Assembly: GCA_020342025.1 (NCBI GenBank) | Contig: CP070840.1 | Span: forward strand, 1,263,886 to 1,309,799 | Direction: 5' to 3' | Length of the DNA stretch: 45,914 nt | DNA from: Deltaproteobacteria bacterium | Lineage (GTDB): Bacteria; Desulfobacterota; DSM-4660; Desulfatiglandales; HGW-15 | Shown: positions 25,999-34,575 of the stretch, piece after piece | How the letters are laid out: each line of letters starts with the position of its first letter | Position numbering within the stretch: position 1 is the first letter of the stretch | The notes under the pieces: generated by a model | Told to the model about the DNA's origin: nothing | Seen by the model: only the letters and a program-made list of their open reading frames with translations | The model's database searches: none | Made by a program: the position numbers and the translations under genes

Positions 25999-26817
25999 AT
26001 GGGTGAACCTCATGCGGAGACGCTTCTAAGAATTGAAAAGTTGGAAGTGGTCTACCACAACGTCTCAACGGCTGTGCAGGGCGTGTCACTTCGCGTCATG
26101 GACCAGCAGATCGTCGCCCTGTTGGGAACCAACGGAGCCGGAAAGACAACCACATTGAGGGCCATATCTGGATTCCTAGGCGTGGATGATGCGAAGGTCA
26201 CCGAAGGTTTTATTGAATACAGGGGAGAAAGGATCCAAAACAAGCCACCGGACACGATCTCCAAAAAGGGAATCGTTTTGGTCCCGGAACAGGATAAAGT
26301 CTTCGACAACTTGACCGTAGAAGAGAACTTACAGGCCTGTGAACCCCTAAGGCAAGGCAAGGTGGGCAGACAAGAAATGGTTGAGCGTATTTTCCATTAT
26401 TTCCCCATTCTGATAGGCGTGAAGAATCGACTGGGCGGTTACCTGAGTGGCGGTGAACGTCAGATGTTGTCGTTGTCAACCGCCTTACTGTGTGCCCCCC
26501 AACTGCTATTGGTGGACGAGTTATCTCTGGGGCTAGCGCCCATCGTTATTGAAGAACTTATGAATCTGGTAAAGGTGATCAGGAATGAACAACAGGTGAC
26601 CGTATTTCTGGTTGAGCAGAATGCCTTGGCCGCACTGGAAATAGCCGACTACGGCTACGTCATTGAAAATGGACGTATTGTCTTTGACGGGGCCCCAGAG
26701 AGATTGAGACGTCACCAGGATATTCAAGAATTCTATTTGGGACAAGGTGATAGAGAATCTCAAAAAAGTTACCGAGACGTCAAACAATACCGGCGCACAA
26801 GAAGGTGGTATGGATAA
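25999..26817 (+). CDS. livF: Branched-chain-amino-acid-type ABC transporter ATPase LivF, system 4
   Basis: A 272-residue ATPase with a normal Walker A, GTNGAGKT (43-50), signature LSGGERQM, and Walker B LLLVDEL. The C-terminus carries about 25 extra, arginine-rich residues that extend into livG. It lacks the RGGERI insert of the cassette LivF proteins. Order here is H-M-F-G, whereas the three cassettes have H-M-G-F, further evidence that system 4 has a separate origin. Confidence 0.9.
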   Translation: MGEPHAETLLRIEKLEVVYHNVSTAVQGVSLRVMDQQIVALLGTNGAGKTTTLRAISGFLGVDDAKVTEGFIEYRGERIQNKPPDTISKKGIVLVPEQDKVFDNLTVEENLQACEPLRQGKVGRQEMVERIFHYFPILIGVKNRLGGYLSGGERQMLSLSTALLCAPQLLLVDELSLGLAPIVIEELMNLVKVIRNEQQVTVFLVEQNALAALEIADYGYVIENGRIVFDGAPERLRRHQDIQEFYLGQGDRESQKSYRDVKQYRRTRRWYG

Positions 26818-27592
26818 ACCTGTGCATCTCAGCCTGAGCGGTATGGATCTGTTCATCGGTGGGTTTCAGATCCTGCAGGGCATTTCCATGCGGGCCTACG
26901 AGGGAGAACTGCTCGCGCTTATAGGCCCAAATGGTGCGGGAAAAACGAGCCTTCTCAACTGCATCAACGGTATTTACCATCCTAGCAAGGGGCGGATATT
27001 ATTTGGGGACCTGGATTTGCTCGGGTTGAAGCCTCACAGCGTCGCGCAGATGGGGATCACACGGACTTTTCAACATGCGGAGCTATTTCGGCACATGACG
27101 GTCTTGGACAATTTGCTTGTGGGTAGGCAAATAAAGATGGACCGAGGTCTACTGTCCAATGGCATCTTCTGGGGAAAAACAATAAGGGAGGAGTTGGCCC
27201 ATAGGGAAGCGGCAGAGGAAATTATTGAATTCTTGGAACTGGAAAGATACCGCAAAAGCGATGCTTCGGGGCTGCCCTATGGTATCCAAAAAATAGTGGG
27301 GCTCGGCAGAGCATTGGCCATGGAGCCCAAAATCCTTTTATTAGATGAGCCATCTGCGGGCATGAATCGTCAGGAAAAAGAGGACTTGGCCCGTTTTATC
27401 CTCAGGATAAAGCATGAAATTGGCATAACCATGATCTGGGTGGAACACGATATGCAGCTCGTTGGAGACCTGGCAGACCGAATCGTTGTGTTGAATTTTG
27501 GGACAAAAATAGCAGAAGGAAGCTGGGATGAGGTGGCAGAGGATCCAAAGGTCGTGCAAGCCTACATCGGTACTGGAGGCGCTGAGCGATAA
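26810..27592 (+). CDS. livG: Branched-chain-amino-acid-type ABC transporter ATPase LivG, system 4
   Basis: A 260-residue ATPase with Walker A GPNGAGKT, the LivG-type signature LPYGIQKIVG and Walker B ILLLDEPSAGMN. The start at 26810 (MDKPVHL) has an AAGGTGG site and overlaps livF by eight bases; an ATG at 26747 would give 21 more residues that have no counterpart in the family. Unlike the three cassette LivG proteins, it keeps the normal DEP. It is the last gene before regulon site 3. Confidence 0.9.
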   Translation: MDKPVHLSLSGMDLFIGGFQILQGISMRAYEGELLALIGPNGAGKTSLLNCINGIYHPSKGRILFGDLDLLGLKPHSVAQMGITRTFQHAELFRHMTVLDNLLVGRQIKMDRGLLSNGIFWGKTIREELAHREAAEEIIEFLELERYRKSDASGLPYGIQKIVGLGRALAMEPKILLLDEPSAGMNRQEKEDLARFILRIKHEIGITMIWVEHDMQLVGDLADRIVVLNFGTKIAEGSWDEVAEDPKVVQAYIGTGGAER

Positions 27593-27602
27593 TGATTTTC
27601 CC

Positions 27603-27643
27603 TTGACACCCTGTCGTTGGGTTTAATAAAACGAACATTCGTT
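27603..27643 (+). promoter_or_regulatory. Promoter and operator of the zinc-ribbon/aldehyde-oxidoreductase operon (regulon site 3)
   Basis: TTGACA at 27603-27608 is followed, 27 bases from its first T, by AACGAACATTCGTT (27630-27643). The -10 box is less clear (AATAAA or TAATAA within 27624-27630). The rest of the 308-base gap up to the zinc-ribbon gene is a long leader that contains R1 copy 3. Confidence 0.7.
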
Positions 27644-27712
27644 CACTTGTTCTAAAATATCCCTCTAGTATGGTATCTTGAAACTTCTTTTAAGGGTTAA
27701 GCACAGACAGGA

Positions 27713-27828
27713 GGTCATTGCGAGCCCTTCGAATTCCTCAGGGTAAACTCCGTGAAGCAATCTCTTCCTAACGCGATTTCCCCCGCTTCAAGGGGATTGC
27801 TTCGTCGCCTGCGGCTCCTCGCAATGAC
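27713..27828. repeat. Dispersed palindromic repeat R1, copy 3
   Basis: GTCATTGCGAG at the left and CTCGCAATGAC at the right are inverted, with inner GAAGCAATCTC and GATTGCTTCG arms. It is inside the predicted leader RNA between regulon site 3 and the zinc-ribbon gene, so it would be transcribed as a long hairpin. Confidence 0.8.
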
Positions 27829-27900
27829 TTCTCCGGCTTGTATGCTATAGAATCATTTGCGAGATTCGACACTGGTGTGAGATGGAAAGGGAGGTCAGGA

Positions 27901-28062
27901 ATGGCTAAAGAACAGAAGATCAGATGCCTAAACTGCTTCGAGAGGATGCCCGTGCCTGCAAGGGCGAAAAGGCTCACTTGCCCTAAATGTAGCGTTGAAT
28001 ATGTGATTGCCTGGCGAGGTTCCCAGGCCAAGATTGCCGGAACACCATCGAAAAAGGTATAA
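27901..28062 (+). CDS. Small zinc-ribbon protein
   Basis: A 53-residue protein with two CxxC pairs (CLNC and CPKC) about 18 residues apart, an arrangement that should bind one zinc or iron ion. ATG 27901 is preferred because of the GGGAGG site just upstream; the longer open frame crosses the end of repeat R1. It lies 17 bases before the aldehyde oxidoreductase gene and is probably translated with it. It may be a partner or maturation factor, which is inferred from position only. No family function is known to me. Confidence 0.72.
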   Translation: MAKEQKIRCLNCFERMPVPARAKRLTCPKCSVEYVIAWRGSQAKIAGTPSKKV

Positions 28063-28079
28063 GGGGGTAGGAGAAAAAG

Positions 28080-29984
28080 ATGCCGTTAACCAGGAAAATA
28101 GGCTATATAGACTTATCAGACAGGAATATCAAAACAAGTTCGATTCCGGAAGCGTTGCGCCGACTTTATTTGGGTGGCCGTGGATTAGATATCTACTTAC
28201 TTTACAATCACCTCAAACCCGGCTGTGATCCCATGGGACCGGAGAATGTGGTGACAGTGAGCGCAGGCCTTCTGGGTGGTTCCATGGCGCCAGCAGCTGC
28301 CCGTTGTCATTCTGGAGCCAAGTCACCCCTCACGTACGGTGTGGGAAGCTGCAATATGGGGGGTTTCTTTGCCCCGGAGCTCACTTTCGCAGGCTTTCAT
28401 CATCTTCTCTTTACAGGCAAGGCAGATAAGCCGGTCTATCTTTGGGTTCACGACGGTGAGCTTGAACTTCGCGACGCCCAGCATCTCTGGGGCAGAGATG
28501 CCTTTGAAACACAAAAACTCATTCGTGAAGAGCTGGGGGATGAGGAGATACAGATCGCCTGTATAGGGCCTGCTGGGGAAAACTTGGTCAGATATGCCAA
28601 TATTCGGACGGGTCTAAAGAATGCCGGTGGAAGGTCGGGTGTGGGCTGTATCTGGGGTTCCAAGAATCTCAAAGCCATTGCGGCTAGGGGAACGATGGAA
28701 GTGAGCAATCGGTATCCTCTGGAGGCCTTGGATTATGCCTACAAGTGGCAGAAGCAGGTAACGGATACGAAACTGGCTCAAGCCCTGGGTTATGACGGCA
28801 CCATGATGATCTGGAATGTGACCAACACCACCGGCCTGTTGAGGTATCGCAACTTTCAATCTAACAAACTGGAAGACTGGGAAGATTTGACCATTGAAAG
28901 GTTCCATGAGCAATACCATGAAGGGGTCACGGCCTGCTTCGGATGCCCTGTCCACTGCCGCCATAAATGGCGAATAAAAAAAGGACCTCTTGCCGGCCTC
29001 TATGGTGAGGGGCCTGAATATAATACGCAGATGTGTATGGGGGGCATGCTCAATATTACCAACTGGGAGAGTATCCTCCAAGGACAGTATTTGGTGGACA
29101 AATACGGCTTCGATATGGCTGAGTTTGCCAATATCGCTGCTTGGGCCTTTGAGATCTACGAAAAGGGGATTATCGATGAGAGGGATACAGGGGGTATAAA
29201 GCTGGATTGGTCGAATGCGGACGAACTTCTTCCTCTGCTCCTGGAACAGGTGGCCTATCGCAAGGGGATTGGCGACCTCCTGGCCGAGGGTCCTATAAAG
29301 GCCCTTGAGAAACTGGGTAAACCGGAAGCAGAATACTATCTCCTTCACATCAAAGGTTTGGGCAACATGCTGTCCGATGAAAGGCCAACCCCCTCCTTCG
29401 CCTTGGGCATCGCCACATCAACAAGGGGGTGTGACCATCTCAGAAGCCGCCCCGCTATTGATCTATACCATCTTCCCGAAAAGGTCTTGGAAGAGGCCTT
29501 TGACGGGGGGCCCATGTCTTCTGATTTCACTTCCCATGTGGGGAAAGCCAGGCAAATATGGGTTATGGAAAGGGTCTATGCGGTGGTTGACTCTATTGGG
29601 ACATGTAAGTTCCATACCCTTTTCTTCAGCCCCCACATGCCCAGTTGGAATGAATGGGCAAAAATGATCTACTATGTCACCGGCATGGAACTCACCCCTC
29701 AGGAACTGAGGGATATCGGGGAAAGGATTTACACGCTCGAGAGGATGTTCAATTATCGGGAAGCCAGGCTGGATAGGAAGGATGATGCTCTCCCCGAACG
29801 CTATTTCGCTGAAGCCGTTCCTGGCGGCTTGCCGGTGGTTAAAGGAACGAAGATGGACAGGGAGAAGTTCGAAAAACTGCTTGATGAGTATTATGATTTC
29901 CATGGTTGGGATAAGAAGGGTCGGGTTCCCCAGGAGACATTGGAGAAACTCTCCCTGGACAAGGAACCATCGCACATGCTTTAA
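28080..29984 (+). CDS. aor: Aldehyde:ferredoxin oxidoreductase family protein (tungsten/molybdopterin)
   Basis: A 634-residue cytoplasmic AOR-family enzyme; known members oxidise aldehydes to acids, or reduce acids, with ferredoxin, using a bis-tungstopterin and one 4Fe-4S cluster. The N-terminal domain has LGGRGLDIYLLY, a family signature. The cluster cysteines are C286, C289, C293 and C509. The STRGCDHLRSRP segment is in the pterin-binding region. The length is usual for the family. A GGAG site precedes ATG 28080. In this setting it could handle aldehydes formed in acid metabolism, or reduce an aryl or acyl acid; the family also includes benzoyl-CoA reductase BamB-type proteins, so an aromatic substrate is conceivable. 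Confidence 0.92.
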   Translation: MPLTRKIGYIDLSDRNIKTSSIPEALRRLYLGGRGLDIYLLYNHLKPGCDPMGPENVVTVSAGLLGGSMAPAAARCHSGAKSPLTYGVGSCNMGGFFAPELTFAGFHHLLFTGKADKPVYLWVHDGELELRDAQHLWGRDAFETQKLIREELGDEEIQIACIGPAGENLVRYANIRTGLKNAGGRSGVGCIWGSKNLKAIAARGTMEVSNRYPLEALDYAYKWQKQVTDTKLAQALGYDGTMMIWNVTNTTGLLRYRNFQSNKLEDWEDLTIERFHEQYHEGVTACFGCPVHCRHKWRIKKGPLAGLYGEGPEYNTQMCMGGMLNITNWESILQGQYLVDKYGFDMAEFANIAAWAFEIYEKGIIDERDTGGIKLDWSNADELLPLLLEQVAYRKGIGDLLAEGPIKALEKLGKPEAEYYLLHIKGLGNMLSDERPTPSFALGIATSTRGCDHLRSRPAIDLYHLPEKVLEEAFDGGPMSSDFTSHVGKARQIWVMERVYAVVDSIGTCKFHTLFFSPHMPSWNEWAKMIYYVTGMELTPQELRDIGERIYTLERMFNYREARLDRKDDALPERYFAEAVPGGLPVVKGTKMDREKFEKLLDEYYDFHGWDKKGRVPQETLEKLSLDKEPSHML

Positions 29985-30022
29985 CTCTTGACTGTATAAT
30001 CAACCCTCTCACAAATAGAAAG

Positions 30023-30129
30023 GTCATTGCTAGCGTAGCGAAGCAATCTCGCTTTTATAAAAAGGGCTACAATTTCCTAGGGAGAGATTGCCACGTCGTC
30101 CCGCCGCGGGCGAGACTCCTCGCAATGAC
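30023..30129. repeat. Dispersed palindromic repeat R1, copy 4
   Basis: GTCATTGCTAGCG at the left and CTCGCAATGAC at the right are inverted, with inner GAAGCAATCTCG and GAGATTGCC arms. It fills the gap between the aldehyde oxidoreductase and DUF2284 genes. Confidence 0.78.
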
Positions 30130-30168
30130 GTGCTAAATGCACCTATACAAGGAAGGACTCGTTTTCAA

Positions 30169-30726
30169 ATGAATGCGATCGATGTGAGCGATAAAGATTT
30201 GGAAAAATACTGTACTAACGCCACAGAGAGAGGGGCTACCCACGCCAAACAGATCCATCCCAGCAGTGTTGTAACGGCCCCATGGGTAAGGCTGAAATGC
30301 CAGTCTGGGTGCGGCAACTACGGCAGGAGCTATTGCTGCCCACCGGATACCTCAACGCCCGAAAATACGAGGGCGATTCTTGACACCTACCAGCGCGCCA
30401 TATTGTTCCATAAAGAGGCGCCCAGAACGCCGGACCGAGGAAAGCAGTTCAAGAAATATTTTGACATGCTGGTGGAACTGGAAGGGGAGATGTTTAAGGA
30501 TGGTTATTATAAAGCCTTTGTTTATCTCTCCGGTCCGTGTATGCTTTGCAAGGAGTGCACAAAGCTTCAAGGAGATCCCTGTAATTTCAGGGACAAGGCC
30601 AGGCCTTCCATGGAGGCCTGCGGCATAGACGTTTACCAGACAGCGCGAAATCATGGTTTTTTCATTCGGACCCTTCGTGAAAAGACAGAGACACAAAATA
30701 CATACTGTCTCATGTTGGTGGATTGA
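30169..30726 (+). CDS. DUF2284 family cysteine-rich metal-binding protein
   Basis: A 185-residue cytoplasmic protein rich in cysteine. It contains KCQSGCGNYGRSYCCPP near residues 41-57 and a second group, CMLCKECTKLQGDPC, near residues 124-138, which together could hold an iron-sulfur cluster or zinc. The pattern matches the uncharacterised DUF2284 family, which occurs mainly in anaerobes. ATG 30169 is taken as the start, since the longer open frame begins inside repeat R1. It is on the same strand as the aldehyde oxidoreductase but separated by the repeat, so co-transcription is uncertain. Function unknown. Confidence 0.75.
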   Translation: MNAIDVSDKDLEKYCTNATERGATHAKQIHPSSVVTAPWVRLKCQSGCGNYGRSYCCPPDTSTPENTRAILDTYQRAILFHKEAPRTPDRGKQFKKYFDMLVELEGEMFKDGYYKAFVYLSGPCMLCKECTKLQGDPCNFRDKARPSMEACGIDVYQTARNHGFFIRTLREKTETQNTYCLMLVD

Positions 30727-31082
30727 GAAAGCCCTAATTCACTTTCGGCATTTTAGGCCCGCCTGCCACAGCCGTTTGTGAGCGACGCGGTCAATTTGCC
30801 CGGGTCCCACTGCTTGAACAGGCTGAATAATCCTGTGCGAGGAGGCATTGGCGGGCAGGCACTTTAGAACACGTTAGGCACTCTTAAAGGGGGTGATATA
30901 TGACATTGTAAAAAAGAGAAACCTAAAGAAGGCACCCGCCTCTCACAGGTTCTTCATGTAGACCCTGGAAAAAGGAAACCCAAAAACCAAAAAGCGTAGA
31001 ACGCATCGTTTACAATTCAACCATTATGGAATCCTAAAGAAAATTTCTTGTCATGGGCAACCCAAATGATAAGGAGGGCGTC
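30727..31082. other. Intergenic region before cassette 3
   Basis: A 356-base spacer without a convincing gene. It holds an inverted repeat, GCCTGCC (30761-30767) with GGCAGGC (30854-30860). It should carry the cassette 3 promoter, but I see no good -35/-10 pair. The AACGAACATTCGTT operator is absent. Confidence 0.5.
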
Positions 31083-32363
31083 ATGGAGAAAAAAATTTTT
31101 GGTTTGACTGTAGCCCTTATTTTGATGGCAGCCGGGGCTTTTGGGGGATTTGTAAATCAGGCTGCGGCCGCAGACCCCATCGGGCTAGGAGTTCCCAGTG
31201 CCCGGGCTTTTGCCGAGGGCCTAACGACTGAAAGAGGCATCATTCTGGCTGTCGAAGAGATCAACGCCAAGGGCGGGGTAAATGTGGCCGGTATGAAGCG
31301 ACCGCTCAAGGTTGAGATCATGGATACCCGTGATCTCGAGGCGGGTGTGCCAGTCTCTGAGGCACTTCTCGTGGTGGAACGGCTGATTTTGGACAAGAAG
31401 GCAAACTTCATCGTTGGTGGCCCTATTCGCACCGAAGCGTACAATGCCGCCATGGACCTATTCTCCAAGTATAAGACTATTTCCCTTGTAAATACGGGCG
31501 TTTATTCCCCTGCCACGGCCCAAAGAATCGCCGAGAATTATGAAAAATATAAGTATAGCTTTAGACTCACAGGGCATGTGGGCATTGAGATAACCATGGA
31601 CTTGCCTGCGCTCCTAAAGGGTCTTAAAGAAGACTACGGCTTTGATAAGGCCTACATCATGGTGCAAGATGTGGCCCATGCCCGGAAGAGCGGTGACATC
31701 GTGGAGAAGCTACTTCCGAAATGGGGCTGGCAGGTGCTGGGGAAGAAAATATACCCGACTGGAACCACAGACTATTCCCTTGGACTGTTAGATGCCAAGA
31801 AACAGGGAGCGCAATTCTTGTGGGTATGGATAGATATGCCGGAAGTGGGCATTCTTATGAGACAATGGGCGGACCTCAAGGTGCCGGCACTGCCCATGGG
31901 GTATGCACGAACTGCGCAGGATCCCGGCTTTTGGAAACAGACTGAGGGTAGTTGCGCCTACCTGGTCCTTGCCGTTTTGAACGCGGGTAACGTCCCCACC
32001 AAGGTAACCCCATGGGCTGATGCATTTAACAATGCCTGGGTGAAAAGGTGGGGAAATGAGCCTTCAGGGTACTCATGTGCAGCTCCCTATATGTCCGTTT
32101 ATGTGTTGAAAGATGCCATCGAACGCGCCAATTCCCTTAATAGTGAAGCCGTCGTCGCCGCCCTCGAAAAGACAGACATCAAAGGAGGCGTCTACGGACG
32201 GATAAGGTTTGATCCTAAGAGCCATGATATTATCCGAAAGCATGATCCGGATGAAGGAGCCCTGGGTGCCTGGTTTCAGTGGCAGAATGGCAAAAGGGTG
32301 GCGATCTTTCCTCCAGCCGTGGCCACGGGCCGCCTTCAGATGCCGCCGTGGCTCAAACGCTAA
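31083..32363 (+). CDS. Periplasmic binding protein of Liv-type ABC transporter, cassette 3
   Basis: A 426-residue LivK-family receptor. The start at 31083 (MEKKIFGLTVALILM) follows an AAGGAGG site and gives a clean signal peptide with cleavage after QAAA near residue 29; the ATG at 31053 would add a polar stretch in front. The mature part starts DPIGLGVPSA and has EINAKGGVNVAG. It resembles the receptors of cassettes 1 and 2 along its length, for example YPTGTTDYS and AWFQWQNGKR near the end. The operon lacks the 14-base operator of cassette 2, so the three cassettes are probably induced by different signals. Confidence 0.93.
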   Translation: MEKKIFGLTVALILMAAGAFGGFVNQAAAADPIGLGVPSARAFAEGLTTERGIILAVEEINAKGGVNVAGMKRPLKVEIMDTRDLEAGVPVSEALLVVERLILDKKANFIVGGPIRTEAYNAAMDLFSKYKTISLVNTGVYSPATAQRIAENYEKYKYSFRLTGHVGIEITMDLPALLKGLKEDYGFDKAYIMVQDVAHARKSGDIVEKLLPKWGWQVLGKKIYPTGTTDYSLGLLDAKKQGAQFLWVWIDMPEVGILMRQWADLKVPALPMGYARTAQDPGFWKQTEGSCAYLVLAVLNAGNVPTKVTPWADAFNNAWVKRWGNEPSGYSCAAPYMSVYVLKDAIERANSLNSEAVVAALEKTDIKGGVYGRIRFDPKSHDIIRKHDPDEGALGAWFQWQNGKRVAIFPPAVATGRLQMPPWLKR

Positions 32364-32383
32364 TCCATACAACGAGATTTAAG

Positions 32384-32439
32384 AGACCAACCAAGGAGAC
32401 CTCGCCATCATCCTGGATGCGAGGTCTCAGGGTTGGTCT
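32384..32439 (+). other. Intercistronic hairpin between binding-protein gene and livH, cassette 3
   Basis: AGACCAACC and GAGACCTCGC on the left pair with GCGAGGTCTC and GGTTGGTCT on the right, forming about 19 base pairs with a small internal bulge. No strong T-run follows, so message processing or 3'-end protection is as likely as termination. Confidence 0.75.
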
Positions 32440-32534
32440 AGATGTCTTCATAACTTAAGATCCTAACATTTGGCCAAGATTCTTGAGGATTCCCTATTTC
32501 TCCATCTGTAGAACGTGGCGCCAGATACTAAACT

Positions 32535-32603
32535 CTGGATACTTGATACTGGATAAAGGGAATTCTTTTTAAATTTATCCGGCATCCAGCATCCGGTATC
32601 CAG
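32535..32603. repeat. Palindromic repeat R3
   Basis: CTGGATAC..GGATAAA on the left faces TTTATCC..GTATCCAG on the right, with repeated CATCCAG/CATCCGG words. It lies in the 331-base gap between the cassette 3 binding-protein gene and livH. Apart from the hairpin at 32384-32439, nothing else is recognisable in the gap. Confidence 0.6.
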
Positions 32604-32694
32604 CATCGCTTTGCTTCAAGCAATGTAATATTTGTTAGATAATCTCGTCTGTTTGACGCAAACCTTCGATATTACTTTTTCAGGGGACTGAAGG

Positions 32695-33561
32695 ATGGAT
32701 GTTTTGGTCTATGGGTTGGTAAATAGTGCGATCCTTGCCCTTATGGCCGTGGGGTTTACCCTGGTCTACGGAATAAGCAGGTTGGCTAACTTTGCCCACG
32801 GCGCGCTGTATGTGCTGACCGGCTTTGTCTCTTGGATATTCTTGCGGACCTTCAGCCTAAATTATGCACTCGCTATTCTCATCGCCCTGCTCATCACGGC
32901 AATTATAGGCGCCCTCATATATCATGTATTTCTGGTGAGAGTAAGGAGCCTGGAGGCCTCAGAGATCATCGGGTCATTTGCCGTGGGCCTGGTAATCATG
33001 GAGGCCTTGCGATGGAGGGGCTTTATCGGGCATGGCTTTGCCATTCCAAAATTTGTCAAAGGGACCGTGAGCATCGGATGGGTCATGGTGGATTTGCAAC
33101 GGATTATTATTGTGGGAATTGGCCTGCTGATCGTGATTTCTCTGTGGCTTTTTACGCATTATACCAAGATCGGGTTGGCCCTAAGGGCCATAGCTCAGGA
33201 TGAGCAGGCCGCCATGATGCTCGGGATGGATTCCGATCGTATGGCGACCATAAGCCTTGCCGTGGGCTCTGCCCTAGCGGGAGTCGCAGCTGTTGTCATT
33301 CTACCACTGGGAAACCTTACCGTGGAGTCAGGATACCAGGTGCTGATTTACGCGGTGGCGGTATGTATTGTGGGTGGACTTGGTAGCTGGCCGGGCGCCG
33401 TGGTTGCAGCCTTCTTGCTCGGTTATGCTCAAATACTTACTGACAAGTTTGGCGGTACTCACTATCAGGCCGTGGTGGCCATGGCGGCCATCATTATCAC
33501 ACTCATACTGAGGCCCTCTGGTCTTTTCGGAAGACAAAAGGAACTCGAGGAGAGGGTTTAA
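32695..33561 (+). CDS. livH: Branched-chain-amino-acid-type ABC transporter permease LivH, cassette 3
   Basis: A 288-residue inner-membrane permease with about eight hydrophobic segments. It opens YGLVNSAILALMAVGFTLVY and continues GISRLANFAHGALYVLTG. The coupling loop is LRAIAQDEQAAMMLGM. The C-terminus is KELEERV, as in cassettes 1 and 2. The 331-base gap in front of it, with a hairpin and repeat R3, is much longer than in the other cassettes and may reduce or separate its expression. Confidence 0.92.
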   Translation: MDVLVYGLVNSAILALMAVGFTLVYGISRLANFAHGALYVLTGFVSWIFLRTFSLNYALAILIALLITAIIGALIYHVFLVRVRSLEASEIIGSFAVGLVIMEALRWRGFIGHGFAIPKFVKGTVSIGWVMVDLQRIIIVGIGLLIVISLWLFTHYTKIGLALRAIAQDEQAAMMLGMDSDRMATISLAVGSALAGVAAVVILPLGNLTVESGYQVLIYAVAVCIVGGLGSWPGAVVAAFLLGYAQILTDKFGGTHYQAVVAMAAIIITLILRPSGLFGRQKELEERV

Positions 33562-34575
33562 TTGGTCACAAAAGGCAAGCGTAAAGAGAGGCTGGACAGG
33601 GGTGTGAAGGTGCGATCAGAAGGCGTGTATGCCATCGCATCTTGGAGCGAAGCCATGTATCTGATTGCACCCAGACTGTTCCTCATGCTGGCCATGGTTA
33701 TCATTCCCTTGGTGATGCCTAGTATTTATCACAAGAGGCTCATATGCCTACTATTTATCTACGCCTTGTTGGCCATTAGTTTTGATTTCCTGACCAACTA
33801 TGTAGGGTTGGTCTGTTTAGGTGGCGCAATGTTCATGGGGGTTGGCGGATATATAGCCGGCAGCTTAAATGCCATGCTGGGATTACCGCCCGTGTTAACC
33901 ATTATAGTGGCCACGCTGGGTGGGGCGGCCATCTGTACCATACTTCTACTCCCTTGCCTGCCCCTGCGGGGCATCTATTTTGCCATTGTAACCCTGGTTT
34001 ACCCTCTGCTGTTGGGCAGGATCATTGAGGCCACGCGCATGCTGGGGGGCACCGATGGAATGCCGGGGCTTTCAACGTATCCCAGCCCTTGGGTTGATCT
34101 ATACCTGGTCATCGGGGTAACGGCCCTCGTGCTCTTCGGACTGAGAAGGTTGGTTAATGAGGATATGGGCCTGGTCTTTCGCGGGATAAAGGATAACGAT
34201 CAAACGGTGACGGCCTGTGGTGTTAACATAACCGCATATCGGACCCGTGCCGTGTATATTGCATCCGCCGTTGGCTGTTTTGCAGGCGCCTATCTCTGTC
34301 ACCTCTACGGTTGGGTCGGGTTGAGCTTTTTTGCCTTGGATTTTTCCATAATCCCCATTGCTGCCGCCATTGTGGGAGGGATGGGTACCTTGGTGGGCCC
34401 ATTGTTGGGTTCAGCGATCATTGTCCCTCTCTCTGAAATATTACGTGCCTTTGGGGGATTGAGAATCGTTTTCTACGCCCTTATTCTCATATTGTTTATT
34501 GCATTTCGCCCAGAGGGTCTGATGAACTATTTTCAACGGAAATATGCCCAGTTCGAGCACTGGATAGAGGTATGA
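33562..34575 (+). CDS. livM: Branched-chain-amino-acid-type ABC transporter permease LivM, cassette 3
   Basis: A 337-residue inner-membrane permease. The start appears to be a TTG that directly follows the livH stop (TAATTG), giving (L/M)VTKGKRKERLDRGVKVR; no ATG gives a leader like that of the paralogues. The hydrophobic profile has about nine or ten segments. The GLVCLGGAMFMGVGGYI segment is slightly diverged from the GLxSLGQALFFG of cassettes 1 and 2, with glutamine replaced by glycine. The stop overlaps livG by four bases. Confidence 0.9.
   Translation: MVTKGKRKERLDRGVKVRSEGVYAIASWSEAMYLIAPRLFLMLAMVIIPLVMPSIYHKRLICLLFIYALLAISFDFLTNYVGLVCLGGAMFMGVGGYIAGSLNAMLGLPPVLTIIVATLGGAAICTILLLPCLPLRGIYFAIVTLVYPLLLGRIIEATRMLGGTDGMPGLSTYPSPWVDLYLVIGVTALVLFGLRRLVNEDMGLVFRGIKDNDQTVTACGVNITAYRTRAVYIASAVGCFAGAYLCHLYGWVGLSFFALDFSIIPIAAAIVGGMGTLVGPLLGSAIIVPLSEILRAFGGLRIVFYALILILFIAFRPEGLMNYFQRKYAQFEHWIEV

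Noticed and set aside
31053..31082. Upstream start for binding protein 3
   Set aside because: The AAGGAGG site lies directly before ATG 31083, which also gives a proper signal peptide; the upstream ATG would put a polar segment in front.
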